Shown here piece after piece: positions 21,707-31,995 of a stretch of DNA of 64,000 nt. The position numbers and the translations under genes were made by a program. This stretch comes from Euclidia mi (lineage: Eukaryota; Arthropoda; Insecta; Lepidoptera; Erebidae). The DNA lies in NCBI GenBank assembly GCA_944739405.2, contig OX123209.2, forward strand, positions 9,121,217 to 9,185,216. The letters run 5' to 3'. Every line of letters starts with the position of its first letter. The first letter of the stretch is position 1. The notes beneath the pieces were generated by a model. It searched no databases, was not told the origin of the DNA, and was given only the letters and a program-made list of their open reading frames with translations.

Positions 21707-22185
21707 TGGTTCGGCGATACACCGAAACCGTAGGTAGGTTCTAGGCGATTTGGAAAAAATGGACTGTATTTAAAGGAAGAGGATGTAGGAAGAGGTGATT
21801 GTGAGTGGGTATAGGATATTTCAAGGATGGAGGGCACTCACCTTATACGGCAATCTTCTTCGTTTCCGAAGGGCAGTCTCCTGGTGGTTTCGTGATGCAG
21901 CTGCTTGTTTTCACTTCACTCGCGAGCGGGTTTTCCTTGGTGGAAGCGGTAATAATCACATACAGCGATGCGGCGCGGTGCGATATAGCGGACACGTTTT
22001 CAGCGAGCGGAATGTTCTGGACTGTCACTCGCGTCGACGATCGCAGCGACCAATCCGCGAAAGGCAGTGCCTCTTCCAGGGAGTGGGAAAGAGAGGGACG
22101 GAAATACAGTATCGCTCGCACTTGTACGTGGAACGATTGATGTTGATGCGATTAGTTATAGATAGGAAGGTAGATGGCGCTACCA
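21707..22185 (-). repeat. 5' LTR of Bel/Pao copy 2
   Basis: 479 bp. In coding orientation it starts at 22185 with TGGTAGCGCCATC and ends at 21707 with GGTGTATCGCCGAACCA. The leader follows to the left. The outer flank 22186-22190 is CTATT. Confidence 0.92.
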
Positions 22186-22190
22186 CTATT

Positions 22191-22484
22191 ATTATATCTT
22201 ACTGGAGTGACTGGTCGTGAGCATTTTTGCCATTAACTAATCGCATTGCAAGCAAATAGTGGCGGAACAGCTTCAAGGGCAGGTACAACTTGTGCCTTCG
22301 CGTGCCTGAGAATCTTTCGGCCTACAGAGCTTCAACGGCTAATGAATCAATAATCAAAGATTTGACTTCACGGTTGGCGTAGCGGATTCATAAAATGTTG
22401 TTTCGAGTCTGGGTGTTCATTGTGACCGTTGGTTGTATGTTTATAAAGTCCCCCGCGACACAGGATTCATACTAACTGCGAGAG
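22191..22484. other. Spacer, no gene seen
   Basis: Host or older repeat sequence between the Bel/Pao element and the transposase remnant. No motif recognised. Confidence 0.4.
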
Positions 22485-23640
22485 ATGTCGTTTTAAAAAA
22501 CAAAGAAAAAAAGGAAGATTTATTTTTGAAACTCTTACGAAACTTAAGATTAAACATGAACCATATTTAATTTGGAATTGCGATGAGACTGGAATGTCAT
22601 ATGTGGTGAAAGGGCAAACCGTCCAAAGTTGTTACTAGCATTGGTAAAAATGCTGGCATGCATTTGTGCAGATAGAATATGGATTCCTCCTATGATTATA
22701 TTTAAAAGTCTCAGGTGGAACGACACACTAAAAAATGATGCTCTTCCCAACGTCTTAATTAAATTGTCTCCCAAAGGATGGATCAATTCTGACTTATGTT
22801 TAGAATAGTAAAAATTATTTCTCAATGCCATACTGCCTGAACGACCTGTGGTCCTGCTGATGAACTCTCATTCTGCACATATTGGAGCGGAAGTTCTAAA
22901 AGTAGCAAAAGACAAACAAATTTATTTATTTACTTTCCAAGCTCATTGCACGCATTAATTGCAGCCACTTGACGGGGGTCTTTTCAAGCCACTTAAGAGT
23001 TACTAGCGCTTTAGCATGAATCGAAACATGAACAATAACCCTAACAATGCGCCAAATCGCAGCCACTTCCACTCACTTAATGAATACAGCATTTGTAAGC
23101 GCCTTTACTAAAAATAATATTGAGAATGTATTTCGTAAAATAGGCATATGTTCATAAAACGGAGATGCCTTTTCAGAATAAGCTCTACGGCCTTCAGCTT
23201 TAACTGACACTGCTCCTACTTCTTCAGCTTCAACTAACACCGCTCCTACTTCTTCAGTTTCAACTAACACAGCACCTGAAAATTTTACTACAAATCCAAA
23301 ACACATAGTTGATAACGATTTAGTGAGACACAAAGCTTTCAAACTCCCAAAGAGATCAAGAAAAAGAGATTGCAGCGCGAAATGTTTGGCTATTATAAAT
23401 GATAACAAAAAACAAGAAGGCCTCCAGCCACAGCCTGCAACGTCAACATCGGGCACTCAAACGACAAAGAAAAATTAAGATGGTTGAGAGTGTGGCTTAT
23501 GTGCAGTGTTGTATCAAGAGATATAGAAAATGGAATGGAGCTAAATGGATCCCGTGTTCATACTGTTTGTCGCCATACCACGAGATTTGCATTTATATCC
23601 AAGATACTGACGGTGAGGAACACAAAAGATAAAGATACAT
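22485..23640 (+). pseudogene. Decayed pogo/Tigger-like DDE transposase with C-terminal PHD-like finger
   Basis: Plus-strand text across several frames: IWNCDETGMSYVVKGQTVQS (first Asp block), PPMIIFKSLRWND, LSPKGWINSDLCFE, ERPVVLLMNSHSAHIGAEVL (second catalytic block, with Asn where the Asp is expected), and TH.LQPLDGGLFKPLKS (third Asp block). Toward the end TSSASTNTAPTSSVSTNTAP is a 27-30 bp internal tandem repeat, followed by a Cys-rich finger (CSYCLSPYHEICIY) like the PHD-type tail of some insect pogo transposases. Stops and shifts are frequent. It differs from the pogo element at 24297. Confidence 0.75.
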
Positions 23641-23967
23641 TTATTTTTAGCATACACAGAAAAAAAAATTATGGGGCAGTGTATACGCTTTTATAACAAG
23701 CTCCCTCTTAATATAAGAAATTTATCTATAAATAAATTCAAAATTATTGTTAAAACTACACTGTGTTTAAAAGCATATTATAAAATTACTGATTATATAG
23801 GCGATAAAAATGCTTGGGATTGAGCTGCTCTAATTCAACACAAAAATATAAATGATGTATAAACTGAACAATTTTAATTTGACTTTTCGTAAGCACTTTA
23901 AAAAAGTTTACACGAAATAAATATTCATTTCATTTCATTTCATTAAATATTCATTTCATTTCATTTC
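23641..23967 (+). mobile_element. 5'-truncated LINE, 3' terminal part
   Basis: A 50-codon frame at 23671-23823 reads IRFYNKLPLNIRNLSINKFK and ends KITDYIGDKNAWD-stop, the conserved end of ORF2 in jockey/CR1-like LINEs. The 3' untranslated part follows (ttcaacacaaaaatataaat..., acgaaataaatattc) with the tail (atttc)n to about 23967. The same 3' end, cut even shorter, is at 51277-51391. Confidence 0.8.
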
Positions 23968-24296
23968 ATGGGAAACAATATTGACAATTAAGATAAAAAG
24001 ATAAAAAAAAGAACAACGCATAAATCAAGTGAAATACAACAAGACAAGGAAAAAAAATAAAAACAATGGTACATAACAAAAAAAAAATCATAAGACTCAA
24101 TAGTTATTATAATTATTATAGAGTTTTGTGTGCAGCCAAAAAAAGGACCTCGTTCGGCATGTGCTAGGCGAATGCCTAACGCCGATTTTCAACGAGGCCA
24201 ATTGGTGAGGCACGCACTTGATATCAGATACATACATAGGTAAACATAGCAAAGTGTAATAGTTGTAAGTATATGAATATATATGTAACATAAATA
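23968..24296. other. AT-rich spacer with a small hairpin, no gene seen
   Basis: Contains aggcgaatgcctaacgccga and other short dyads near 24165-24200, and ends at the TA target of the pogo element. No gene recognised. Confidence 0.4.
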
Positions 24297-24565
24297 AGGT
24301 AAAAGCACTAATGCTTGACACATTAAGGAAAAATCAAATTTCATTCTCTAATATAAAATGTATTTATTAAAAAATTGCAGTTGCAATTATTTTTACAATT
24401 AGAGCAACATTTAGAGAATGATATTATTATAAAAATTATTTTAAAGCTCTTGTATTTTCAACAATAATTACAATTTTCTTATGTTTGTCGTAAACACTAA
24501 AGGTTGACAGGGTCGAAAATCAAATCCACCAATAATTGACATCAATGGGCACTAATAGTTGACAC
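24297..24565. promoter_or_regulatory. Left subterminal motif array (CACTAATAGTTGACA-type)
   Basis: Sites: gcactaatgcttgacac (24305), acactaaaggttgacaggg (24494), gggcactaatagttgacacaac (24547). They share CACTAAtagTTGACA with the terminal repeat itself. Repeated subterminal copies of the terminal motif are usual transposase-binding sites; binding is inferred. Confidence 0.7.
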
Positions 24566-24803
24566 AACAGTAATATCACTTTAAGTCATTTGTTTTATCA
24601 AAAAGTAATCAACAAAATACTTAAAAATTAAAACCAAGCACAGCCTGTGCTTTAAAACTATTAATTAATGTAACAAAATATAATAATTATATCAAAATCA
24701 TAGAAAATAATTATCACAAATATAATCATTAGCCATATTGCTTGCTATGTAATTTATACTTACTTTAAACTATTCAAAACTTAAACATTATTACCAAATC
24801 AAG

Positions 24804-27800
24804 TTACCCATCAACATTTAATGGAAAATCAAATTTATACTTAATCCTATCACCTGCTACAATCATTTCTGGCGCATTGAGAACTTCTACTATTTGATAT
24901 TCACTTACTACACTAATATCTTTTTCATTTTCTTTAAATACAGTTTTGGTTTTATCACAGCTTATCATTGCCATAACTTCAATCTCTTTGCCTGAAATAT
25001 TTTGGACAACGCAAAGAAACTTGTGAAACTTCTTTTTGCCAGGAAAGTTAATAATAACATAATCACCAGGTGTGATGCTATTTTCTTTATTTTCTTCATC
25101 TGTATGTAAATTTTCTTCTTCGTTGTCAATCTCATGTTCATCAGTTAGATCATCTAAGCTATCTCCAGATTCTATCCATTCCTCTTCAGTACTTGAGTCA
25201 CTACAGGTATCAGTCTTATAAGTTTTCTTTTTCACAGCCTTCTGACGTTTCTTAACAATTTTTTTAGCAGCCTTAAGCTTTCTTTCCTCTTCCTTTTTCT
25301 GTTTTTTCTCCTTTCTTTCTTCTAATCTCCTTTTTTTGTTTTCTTCCATTTCATTGTTTTTTCTCTCCTTGTTTTCATAATATTGTTGCCATTGCGTGGA
25401 AGATACTACAGAGGGTATTCTTTCTTTCTTCCTTTTTTTAGAATTTTCTTTAGGTGTTGGCCAAAACAAAGCTCTTTTAAAGGGACTGGGAATAATTTCA
25501 CCCATATTATGCAAGACGCTTTGTGAAAATTGTGACGTGGATGGCATCATCAGGGGATCTGCACTAATAGCCGTAGTATCAGTATTATTTTCAGTTATTT
25601 TAACTGGTGTTTTAAAGATTTCAGTCAAATTTTCCACCAAATTGTTGCCTTCATTTAGGTCTAAAGGAAAGTTATTCTTATGAGGTAGTTCATTTTGTGA
25701 GACAAGGTCATCGTTTCGGTTGTTAAATGTTACATCACTATTGTTGTTATTCATAAGTAAGGATGCAGTTTCAGAGACACTATCAAGTTCCAGATTGTCC
25801 GACGAAAGATTGCCTTCATTTAGATCTAAAGGTAAGTTGTTATTATGAGGTAGTTCATGTTGTATGATTAGGTCAACGGTTTGGTTCTTCAATGCTGCAT
25901 CAATATGGTTGTCATTTATAAGTATTGGCGCTGTCTCTGAGGCACTGTCGGGTTCTGGTTGTAAACTTGGAATTTTCAAATTGCTTAAACATTTCTCAAC
26001 ATTTTTGTAGAATTTAAATAATTCTATATCTTCTTGGGGTCCGATCCATACCTCACAATTTTTAAACATGGCAATTTTATTGTTATCTATGTACTTTTCC
26101 AGAAACTTTTTTCCCAATTCCAGTTCTTTAATTTTCGCCATTTTCTGTATATCGGTTAATTCTTTAGATTGGTGGTTCGAAAGATTTTTATTACAGCACA
26201 CTTCATCAGGATTCCAAGGTACCAGACCGCACTTACGAAAGCCGTTTTGTAATATTGTGGGTGCTAATGTACCTGCTAATACTTTGTTTAACAAAGGACA
26301 AAAGTTTACTTTACGTAGAATGGGCGAATCAATATTTTTCAACCGCCAAGAATGCACAGTAGCTTTCCACGATCCCTTTAGGCTTTTAAAAACCGCGACA
26401 TCCATTGGCTGAAGTAAATGTGTCGCATTTGGAAAAAGAGCAATCAAAATAATTCCATTTTCAGAGCAAAATTTGCTCACGTGATAAGAAAGGTACGACG
26501 TATGTCCATCAATAAAAAGAATAACTGGTTTTTGAATTTTCTTTTCATCTAACCATTTGTGAAAAATATTACAAATATATTCATAAAATGTCTCTCTAGT
26601 CATCCAGCCATTATCCGACCGTCCAATACCCCAAGATGTGGGTACTGACAATGTTAACTCTCGCGGAATCCTCTCATATTTAAAAATTACCATTGGAGGT
26701 AGAACATCCCCAGCAGCATTTCCACCTAAAAGAACTGTAAAACATTCTTTTTCGTCTGTGTTAATGTTCTGGTACACAGTTCGCTCACCTTTCGGTGCTA
26801 GGACCTTACTTCCTTTGGGGTTCAGAAAAAAAGCAGTCTCGTCCATGTTATAGACTCGCTGAGGTTCATTTAGTATATCTGAATGATTATTACTGCTTAA
26901 ATAAGTGCTAACTTCTTGAAACCAGTTTTTATGTTGAAATGTTACAGATGCTCTGGAAGCTGTCAAATTTTGGAGTTGCCTTGTTATGAGGTCAGGGTGA
27001 CGCTTTAAAAAGCTGTCGTACTATCTCTTACCTGGTCTACCGTTCTTAAAGGGGGTTTCAATCTTGAGATCATCAACTATTTTCTTGACGCTATCTTGTA
27101 AATTGTCCTTCCTTATAGGGAACCCTTGTTTGACCATAGCTTTGGCCCATGTTACGAGTATTTTTTCTATATCTTCGGTCATGTAACAGTTTCTTCCCAT
27201 TTTAAGCCGCATACAGACTTTGCGAGGCATGCGCTGCGCACGGCGCACAGCGCATGCCTCGCAAGGTGTGTACCTTTATATTCGTGGCGAGGCATGTGCT
27301 ACGCACGTGCGAGGGCGAGCCAACGAATGTCGGCAAATGCTACAAGATCAAAGTGCCTCAGTGCGAGCATTACATTAGTTGTGGACGATGGCGCGCATGC
27401 ACGTTTGAGGTGTGCGCCGCGTACAATATCCACGTACGCCTCGACTGCGAAAATGAAACTGCGTTTGTTCGGGCCAAACAGCGCGCAGCGCATGCTCGGG
27501 CCGATCCAACCCACACAGCAGCAGTCAAGATGGCACCTTTGCATCGCGTGCGCTTATCCGCTGCTGCTTTTATAATATATTTTATTTTCTCGAGATTTTT
27601 CCTTCTATAAGATCCTAGAAGATAATTTTTTTTTCAGCTCAGCGACGGTTACATTACTTCATTCGCAATTAAATGCCATATGTCTTCTCTTTTGTTTTTA
27701 TTATAATAATAATAATGATGTTTTGGATAATCGGTTATTTTCGTATAATTTAAATTTTTCGTTCATAATGCGTGCAAACATCACAGCGATGCGGACACAA

Positions 27801-28205
27801 CCGTCCAAACGCAACGCACTGCTCGCAATGAGCCGGCGCACACGCGCGGCTCGCACGCGCGCGTCTGTGCGTAGCACATGCCTCGCAGCAAACATGAAGA
27901 CAGACAAACGAGGCGTTTGCTTCGTACGCGATGGCTCGACCCGAGCATATGTTGGTATAATTTTTCAATACGCACGCCTCAAACAGAGGCATTCGTTGTG
28001 CGCCGTTCGTAGCGCATGCCTCGCAAAGTCTGTATCCACCTTTACGTGCAATAGGTGTTTTTCCCTTAACTTTGTATAGTAAAGTAACTCGTGGAATTCC
28101 AAATTTCTTAGCCGCAGCAGCTGTCGGAACGCCCCGTTTGCATTCTTCTATGGCTGCTTCCAGATTGGCTTCGCAATATCGAATCTGACCCTTTACTGGC
28201 GGCAT
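24804..28205 (-). pseudogene. pogo-type DDE transposase gene, one stop and one MITE insertion
   Basis: The start at 28205 gives a psq-like helix-turn-helix (LEAAIEECKRGVPTAAAAKK, FGIPRVTLLYKVKGKTPIAR). The MITE (27205-28041) follows, then MGRNCYMTEDIEKILVTWAK and the CENP-B/Tc5-type second DNA-binding region ending GRPGKR, then an in-frame TAG near 27018 where the family usually has Trp. The frame from 26966 to 24804 is open for 720 codons with YNMDETAFF, ILFIDGHTSYL and HLLQPMDVAVFK (the DDD/E core), then a long acidic and Lys-rich coiled tail. Apart from one nonsense codon and one insertion the gene is complete, so the loss looks recent. Confidence 0.9.
27205..28041 (-). mobile_element. PIF/Harbinger-like MITE, copy 2 (837 bp, TSD TTA/TAA)
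   Basis: Same element as 13340-14171, in the opposite orientation. On the plus strand it begins AGCCGCATACAGACTTTGCG and ends CGCAAAGTCTGTATCCACCT, with TTA on each side (27202-27204, 28042-28044). Its removal with one TTA rejoins the transposase frame (...GKTPIAR K MGRNCYM...). This gives an independent check of the boundaries. Confidence 0.88.
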
Positions 28206-28234
28206 TGTGCTCGAAACTTAATCTGAAATTAATG

Positions 28235-28460
28235 AATACTAATAGTTGACATCTAGTATACCCTAATAGTTGACACTGTCTACTTTTAGTAAGAATAGTG
28301 TAAAACAAACGAAACTCAGACAGAAACTTTATTTCTACAAAATAAGGCTAAATTTGCAGTCAAATAAGCTAAAAAAATCAGTTCGATGTAACCCTAATAG
28401 TAGACACATGTGTCATCTTTTAGGTTTTGACTCATTTCTGGTACTAGTAGTTGACACCAC
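28235..28460. promoter_or_regulatory. Right subterminal motif array of the pogo element
   Basis: Sites: actaatagttgacatctag (28237), ccctaatagttgacactgtc (28261), ccctaatagtagacacatg (28391), ctagtagttgacaccac (28442), plus the terminal copy near 28827. All are variants of CTAATAGTTGACA. They lie just upstream of the transposase start, so they could also act in autoregulation; this is inference. Confidence 0.7.
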
Positions 28461-28853
28461 TTAAAAATTAAACAAAAACAAGACAAAATAACAAGGAAAT
28501 GGTCCTTATAAATCAAGAATATCATACATGTCTAATATCGAAACTAACAGTAGCCAATAATCATAAATATATAAGAAAAAACATACCTATTAAAAATCTG
28601 TTGCCTTAAGAAAACCGCTAAGAATTTCGCGCCACACGCCAACCCGCTCACATTGTTTGTTGTCGACTGACACCATTTTGAAATTTGCTTCTGAATGTGT
28701 ACACAAGCTTTTGAACATGTATCATAGATGGCACTAGGCGTCTTTTACATCAGTAGCAACTTTATTTAAATGATTAGTTTTCTTAATATCAATGTTTTTT
28801 TTGTGAAAGTGTCATCTATTAGTTCAGTGTCAAGCATTAGTGCTTTTACCTTA

Positions 28854-29569
28854 ATACATGTAGGTATAGATCACGGGTACAGTATTGAAAACTAAAAAAA
28901 ACATAGGTAGTAAGTACTTATAACATATATGTACATAAATAATAAGTAACGTGGACTTATACAGTGTTAAGTAAATATATATAAATAGATAATAAAATAA
29001 GATTAAGGTAAATCAAAAGTGCTGTGCGTTATTGGCAACGCGCGCGGTGATCCTACGACGCCAGAGGAGGCGGGAGGTGCGAGGCGTGTTGTAAAGAAAG
29101 CCTTCGCCACTCGCCAGTCGCCGCATCAACATCGGCAAAAGTGCGCGCGCCGTCCTCATAGAAAAAGGCGAGCTCGCATACGGCGAGCGGCCGGTAATAC
29201 AGTACGATGCGTAAATGTTAAAGAAACGGATATACAGTATACTTAAGTGAACAATACAACTGCTGACTACGGAAGGTGCAGGTACAATAAGCTTTATAAC
29301 ACTACAACACATCTTGCAGTAGATTCCTGCCGATATTTACATTTCTTGTGGAATTATCATTTTAGATTCCAACGGACAAAGTAGCAGATTCAAGTGCTAT
29401 AAAGTAGGAATTCAAGGCAACAACTTGTATATGTGTCGATACAAACTCGGCTACCCAGGAGGCCCCACAGGTAAGGTGAACTGTGATAGGTATAAGATAT
29501 GAGAACATCTATTCGGGTGTACCAACAGACAGCGAGACTTTGGAGCGGAGAGGTATACTTAATTAGGTG
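28854..29569. other. Spacer, no gene seen
   Basis: 28854-29015 is AT-rich. 29020-29210 is GC-rich and open in two frames but shows no recognisable motif. 29290-29560 is mixed sequence. No splice-like or RNA gene signal that I would defend. Confidence 0.4.
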
Positions 29570-29570
29570 G

Positions 29571-29625
29571 GTCCACACAGAGCGAGCAGCCTCGCGAGGC
29601 ATTTGCCGCGCGAGGAAACGGTCCC
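29571..29625. repeat. Orphan Harbinger-like terminus
   Basis: AGGTGGGTCCACACAGAGCG followed by agcagcctcgcgaggcatttgccgcgcg resembles the ends of the MITE at 13340 (AGGTGGATACAG...) and the hairpin arms at 48361-48427 (cgtccacacagagcgcgcag). No matching partner is seen nearby, so it is likely a remnant. Confidence 0.45.
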
Positions 29626-29815
29626 CCAACGAGCGAGGCCATAGATTAAGCTGCGTTCACATTTATCTGACGTGATCTCTTGTGACGGTCTCTGTCGTAA
29701 TTACTTACCGTTCACATTTGTCTGTCGCCGTCTGTCGCGATCTGACACAATTTTAAATCAGTTCTAGTTCTAGTTCTAGTCTAGACTCTCGTGGATTTCA
29801 TACTTTCGCAATGTT

Positions 29816-29877
29816 TTTGATGAATTATCCGATTCAGATTAGGTACTTACCTAATCTGAATCGGATAATTCATCAAA
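29816..29877. repeat. 62-bp perfect palindrome (30-bp arms, 2-bp centre)
   Basis: 29816-29845 (tttgatgaattatccgattc...) is the exact reverse complement of 29848-29877, with ct between. It would extrude as a cruciform or fold as a hairpin. No coding or known element boundary coincides with it. Confidence 0.9.
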
Positions 29878-30110
29878 GATATCCAATTATATCCATAAAT
29901 TATTTACATAGGATTATATTATTTTGTATTCAATTAGCTCAACTATAGGTACTGTATACGAATAATATTATAAAAAGGAAGTCAATTAGTTCGTCGTCCA
30001 TTGCGCACAATTGCATACGCGCGTCCGCGCTTTAAGCTAGGTTCATATTGCTGTGTCGGGGTGTGTCGGGGCGCGCCAGAACGCAATCGCTTACGTTCAT
30101 TTACTATGAA

Positions 30111-30231
30111 TAGATTCACATTAGTAGGTTGTTTTGTGTTGTGGCGCGTTCTGTCGCAGTAAAATCGCTCGACACCCGATCGCGCCAAAGAGGTGGTGGA
30201 GGATCTGTCGCGCCACACTAATGTGAATCTA
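30111..30231. repeat. Small inverted repeat near the left end of the Harbinger
   Basis: TAGATTCACATTAGT (30111-30125) and its exact complement (30217-30231) bracket a GC-rich interior. tcatttac occurs just outside on both sides (30098-30105 and 30232-30239), which would suit an 8-bp duplication, but the left side then has six extra bases. It may be a tiny MITE or part of the Harbinger. Confidence 0.5.
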
Positions 30232-30421
30232 TCATTTACGACGCGTTATTGCGAGGGAACACAGTTCATGCAATTATTATAATTCTGTTTTTCGTTCTTT
30301 AAAATGTCTGATGAACTTATTGAATTAGTACGGCAATACAAAGTTCTCTATATACGAGGGTCAAACTGAAAGTTCTTAGAAAATCAAAAACTGATTACAT
30401 TAGCCAGTTATTAGTTTTATT

Positions 30422-30643
30422 ATATACATACACATACATAGACTCACGCCTGTTTCCCCGAAGGGGTAGGCAGAGGCATATTAAACGCCCACTTTTCGCC
30501 ATTGTTTTGATCCCACGTAATAGGTGGCAAGCCTATTGCCGCTTATTGGGACATTTTGTTTGCCAGAGCCTCGTCCGTTGATCGGCAGGTGCACCACTTG
30601 CAGGTGAGGTTGGCTTGGGACCCTAAATTCTTGGTGGGAACCC
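30422..30643 (-). repeat. SINE family B fragment inside the mariner
   Basis: Minus strand: aagaatttagggtcccaagc, gtggtgcacctgccgatcaa, cggcaataggcttgccacct, attacgtgggatcaaaa, and the tail ctctgcctaccccttcgggg...ggcgtgagtctatgtatgtg. It shares its 3' tail (ggcaatagg..., cctattacgtggga, gcgtgagtctat) with the SINE at 47945. It replaces the normal end of the mariner ORF. Confidence 0.75.
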
Positions 30644-31697
30644 TATGTATCTTATCAAAATATTGTCCATTGACGTCAAAACACCGCTGCATGCGATGGA
30701 ACCACTGGGAAAAGCACTTTGCCCACTCGTCCTTAGGGGTCTCTTCAATGGCATCGCGATACGCAGCCACCGCTTCTTCAGCATTCATAAACCGCTTTCC
30801 TTTAAGTTTTTCTTTAATTTTTGGAAATAAATAAAAATCACAAGGCGCGAGGTCGGGGCTATACGGCGGGTGACCCAGTAATTCAACGTTTGATGTCGCC
30901 AAATAGTCGATCGTTCGCTTGGCGGTGTGCGACGAGGCGTTGTCGTGGTGAAGGAGGATCCTACTGCGAGGTCGTTTCTCTCGAACTTTTTCCAAGACAA
31001 GTGGCAAACAATTGGTAGTGTACCATTCTGCAGAAACTGTTTTTTGATCCTCTAACACAATTGTTGCGAAATGACCTATCCTTCCAAAGAAGGAGGCCAC
31101 CATTTTTTTTCCCGCACTTCGATCTCTCTTCACTTTAGTTGGCAACTCCTCGAAAGGAAACACCCACTGAGCAGATTGTCTTTTGGTTTCAGGATCATAA
31201 CAGTAAATCCAGCTTTCGTCACCTGTTAGTATGTCGAACACAGCATTTGAGTCACCTCCGTTAAATCTTTCAATCATTTTACGGCACCAATCCACACGAT
31301 GGAGTTTTTGAGCCTTAGTCAAATTATGAGGTATCCACCGGGCGCAAAGCTTCCTGACCGCTAAATGTTCGTGGAGGATTTTGTGCACTTGACTCATACC
31401 GATGCCTAAGCTTGTCCGAATCTGCTGATAGGTCACTCTTTTGTCAGTCTCTATCATACGCCGCACAACACAGATGTTATTTTCAGTCGTCGCCGTAGAA
31501 GGCCGTCCCTCACGTACATCATCAGTGAGATTAGTGCGACCACGTTTAAACTCATTAAACCAGTTGTAAACAGTCGCACGAGATGGGGCTTCATCGTGAA
31601 AGGCCAATCGTAGTCTATCATAACTTTCTTGTTGACTTAAATGACATCGAATGTCATAAAAAATCATTGCACGAAAATTTTCTCGTGTTAAATTCAT
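30543..31697 (-). CDS. Mariner transposase (DD34D), C-terminus altered by a SINE
   Basis: The start is chosen at 31697 (MNLTRENFRAMIFYDIRCHL), the usual mariner N-terminus, rather than the upstream ATG at 31802 that lies in the leader. HTH region (YDRLRLAFHDEAPSRATVYN, ~20-40), second helix region, ARWIPHNLT (the WVPHEL-like motif), TGDESWIYCYD (first Asp), LLHHDNASSHTA (second Asp), YSPDLAPCDFYLFP (third Asp, 34 residues after the second). All three catalytic residues and their spacing are intact. The last ~35 residues (from about RVPTKNLGSQ) are read from the SINE, making the protein longer than the usual ~345 residues. It cuts and pastes DNA at TA sites. Confidence 0.88.
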   Translation of the reverse strand: MNLTRENFRAMIFYDIRCHLSQQESYDRLRLAFHDEAPSRATVYNWFNEFKRGRTNLTDDVREGRPSTATTENNICVVRRMIETDKRVTYQQIRTSLGIGMSQVHKILHEHLAVRKLCARWIPHNLTKAQKLHRVDWCRKMIERFNGGDSNAVFDILTGDESWIYCYDPETKRQSAQWVFPFEELPTKVKRDRSAGKKMVASFFGRIGHFATIVLEDQKTVSAEWYTTNCLPLVLEKVREKRPRSRILLHHDNASSHTAKRTIDYLATSNVELLGHPPYSPDLAPCDFYLFPKIKEKLKGKRFMNAEEAVAAYRDAIEETPKDEWAKCFSQWFHRMQRCFDVNGQYFDKIHRVPTKNLGSQANLTCKWCTCRSTDEALANKMSQ

Positions 31698-31995
31698 GTT
31701 GACGTGACACAGACAATTTTCAATTTGCCGCCAAATCGTAAAACAAATGACAAATGAATGAAATATATACTCAGTAATATTGGCAAAGAGTTCTATTTTC
31801 AAATTTTAGAATATTTTTTTTATTATATTGTTTATAAGTGGCCAGTTCTAAGAACTTTCAGTTTGACCCTCGTATACACAAAATGTAAGGAATATAAGGA
31901 TCACGGTATCACGAATAGTGCTTGGGAGGAAATAGCAACAACATTAAATAAATCAGGTAAGTTGTTTATTTATGAATTATTAATATTAATTTTAC

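Larger units (their letters stand above)
15063..22185 (-). mobile_element. Bel/Pao LTR retrotransposon, copy 2 (bounded, RT-deleted)
   Basis: Two direct repeats of 479 bp (15063-15541 and 21707-22185) begin TG and end CA on the coding strand and are flanked by CTATT on both outer sides (15058-15062, 22186-22190). They differ at about four positions by my count, suggesting a recent insertion. Inside, on the minus strand, lie leader, gag-protease ORF, a deletion that removes most of RT, then RNase H, integrase and a 3' untranslated zone carrying a Copia fragment. With no RT of its own it must depend on helper elements. Confidence 0.92.
24297..28851 (-). mobile_element. pogo-family DNA transposon (4555 bp, TSD TA)
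   Basis: Perfect 25-bp terminal inverted repeats (AGGTAAAAGCACTAATGCTT...) at 24297-24321 and 28827-28851, flanked by TA on both sides (24295-24296, 28852-28853), the Tc1/mariner/pogo target. One long transposase gene is on the minus strand. The ends carry arrays of a shared motif (separate entries). An 837-bp Harbinger-like MITE is nested in the coding region, so the original length was about 3.7 kb. Confidence 0.92.
30355..31872 (-). mobile_element. Mariner element (1518 bp, TSD TA) inside the Harbinger
   Basis: 27-bp inverted repeats CGAGGGTCAAACTGAAAGTT... at both ends, flanked by TA (30353-30354, 31873-31874). It sits in a TA run within the MADF exon; with one TA removed the MADF frame is restored, which supports the boundaries. 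A SINE lies between the transposase C-terminus and the left repeat. Confidence 0.93.

Noticed and set aside
29019..29246. GC-rich 75-codon plus-strand frame as a host gene.
   Set aside because: No known motif, and the opposite strand is equally open; nothing supports coding.
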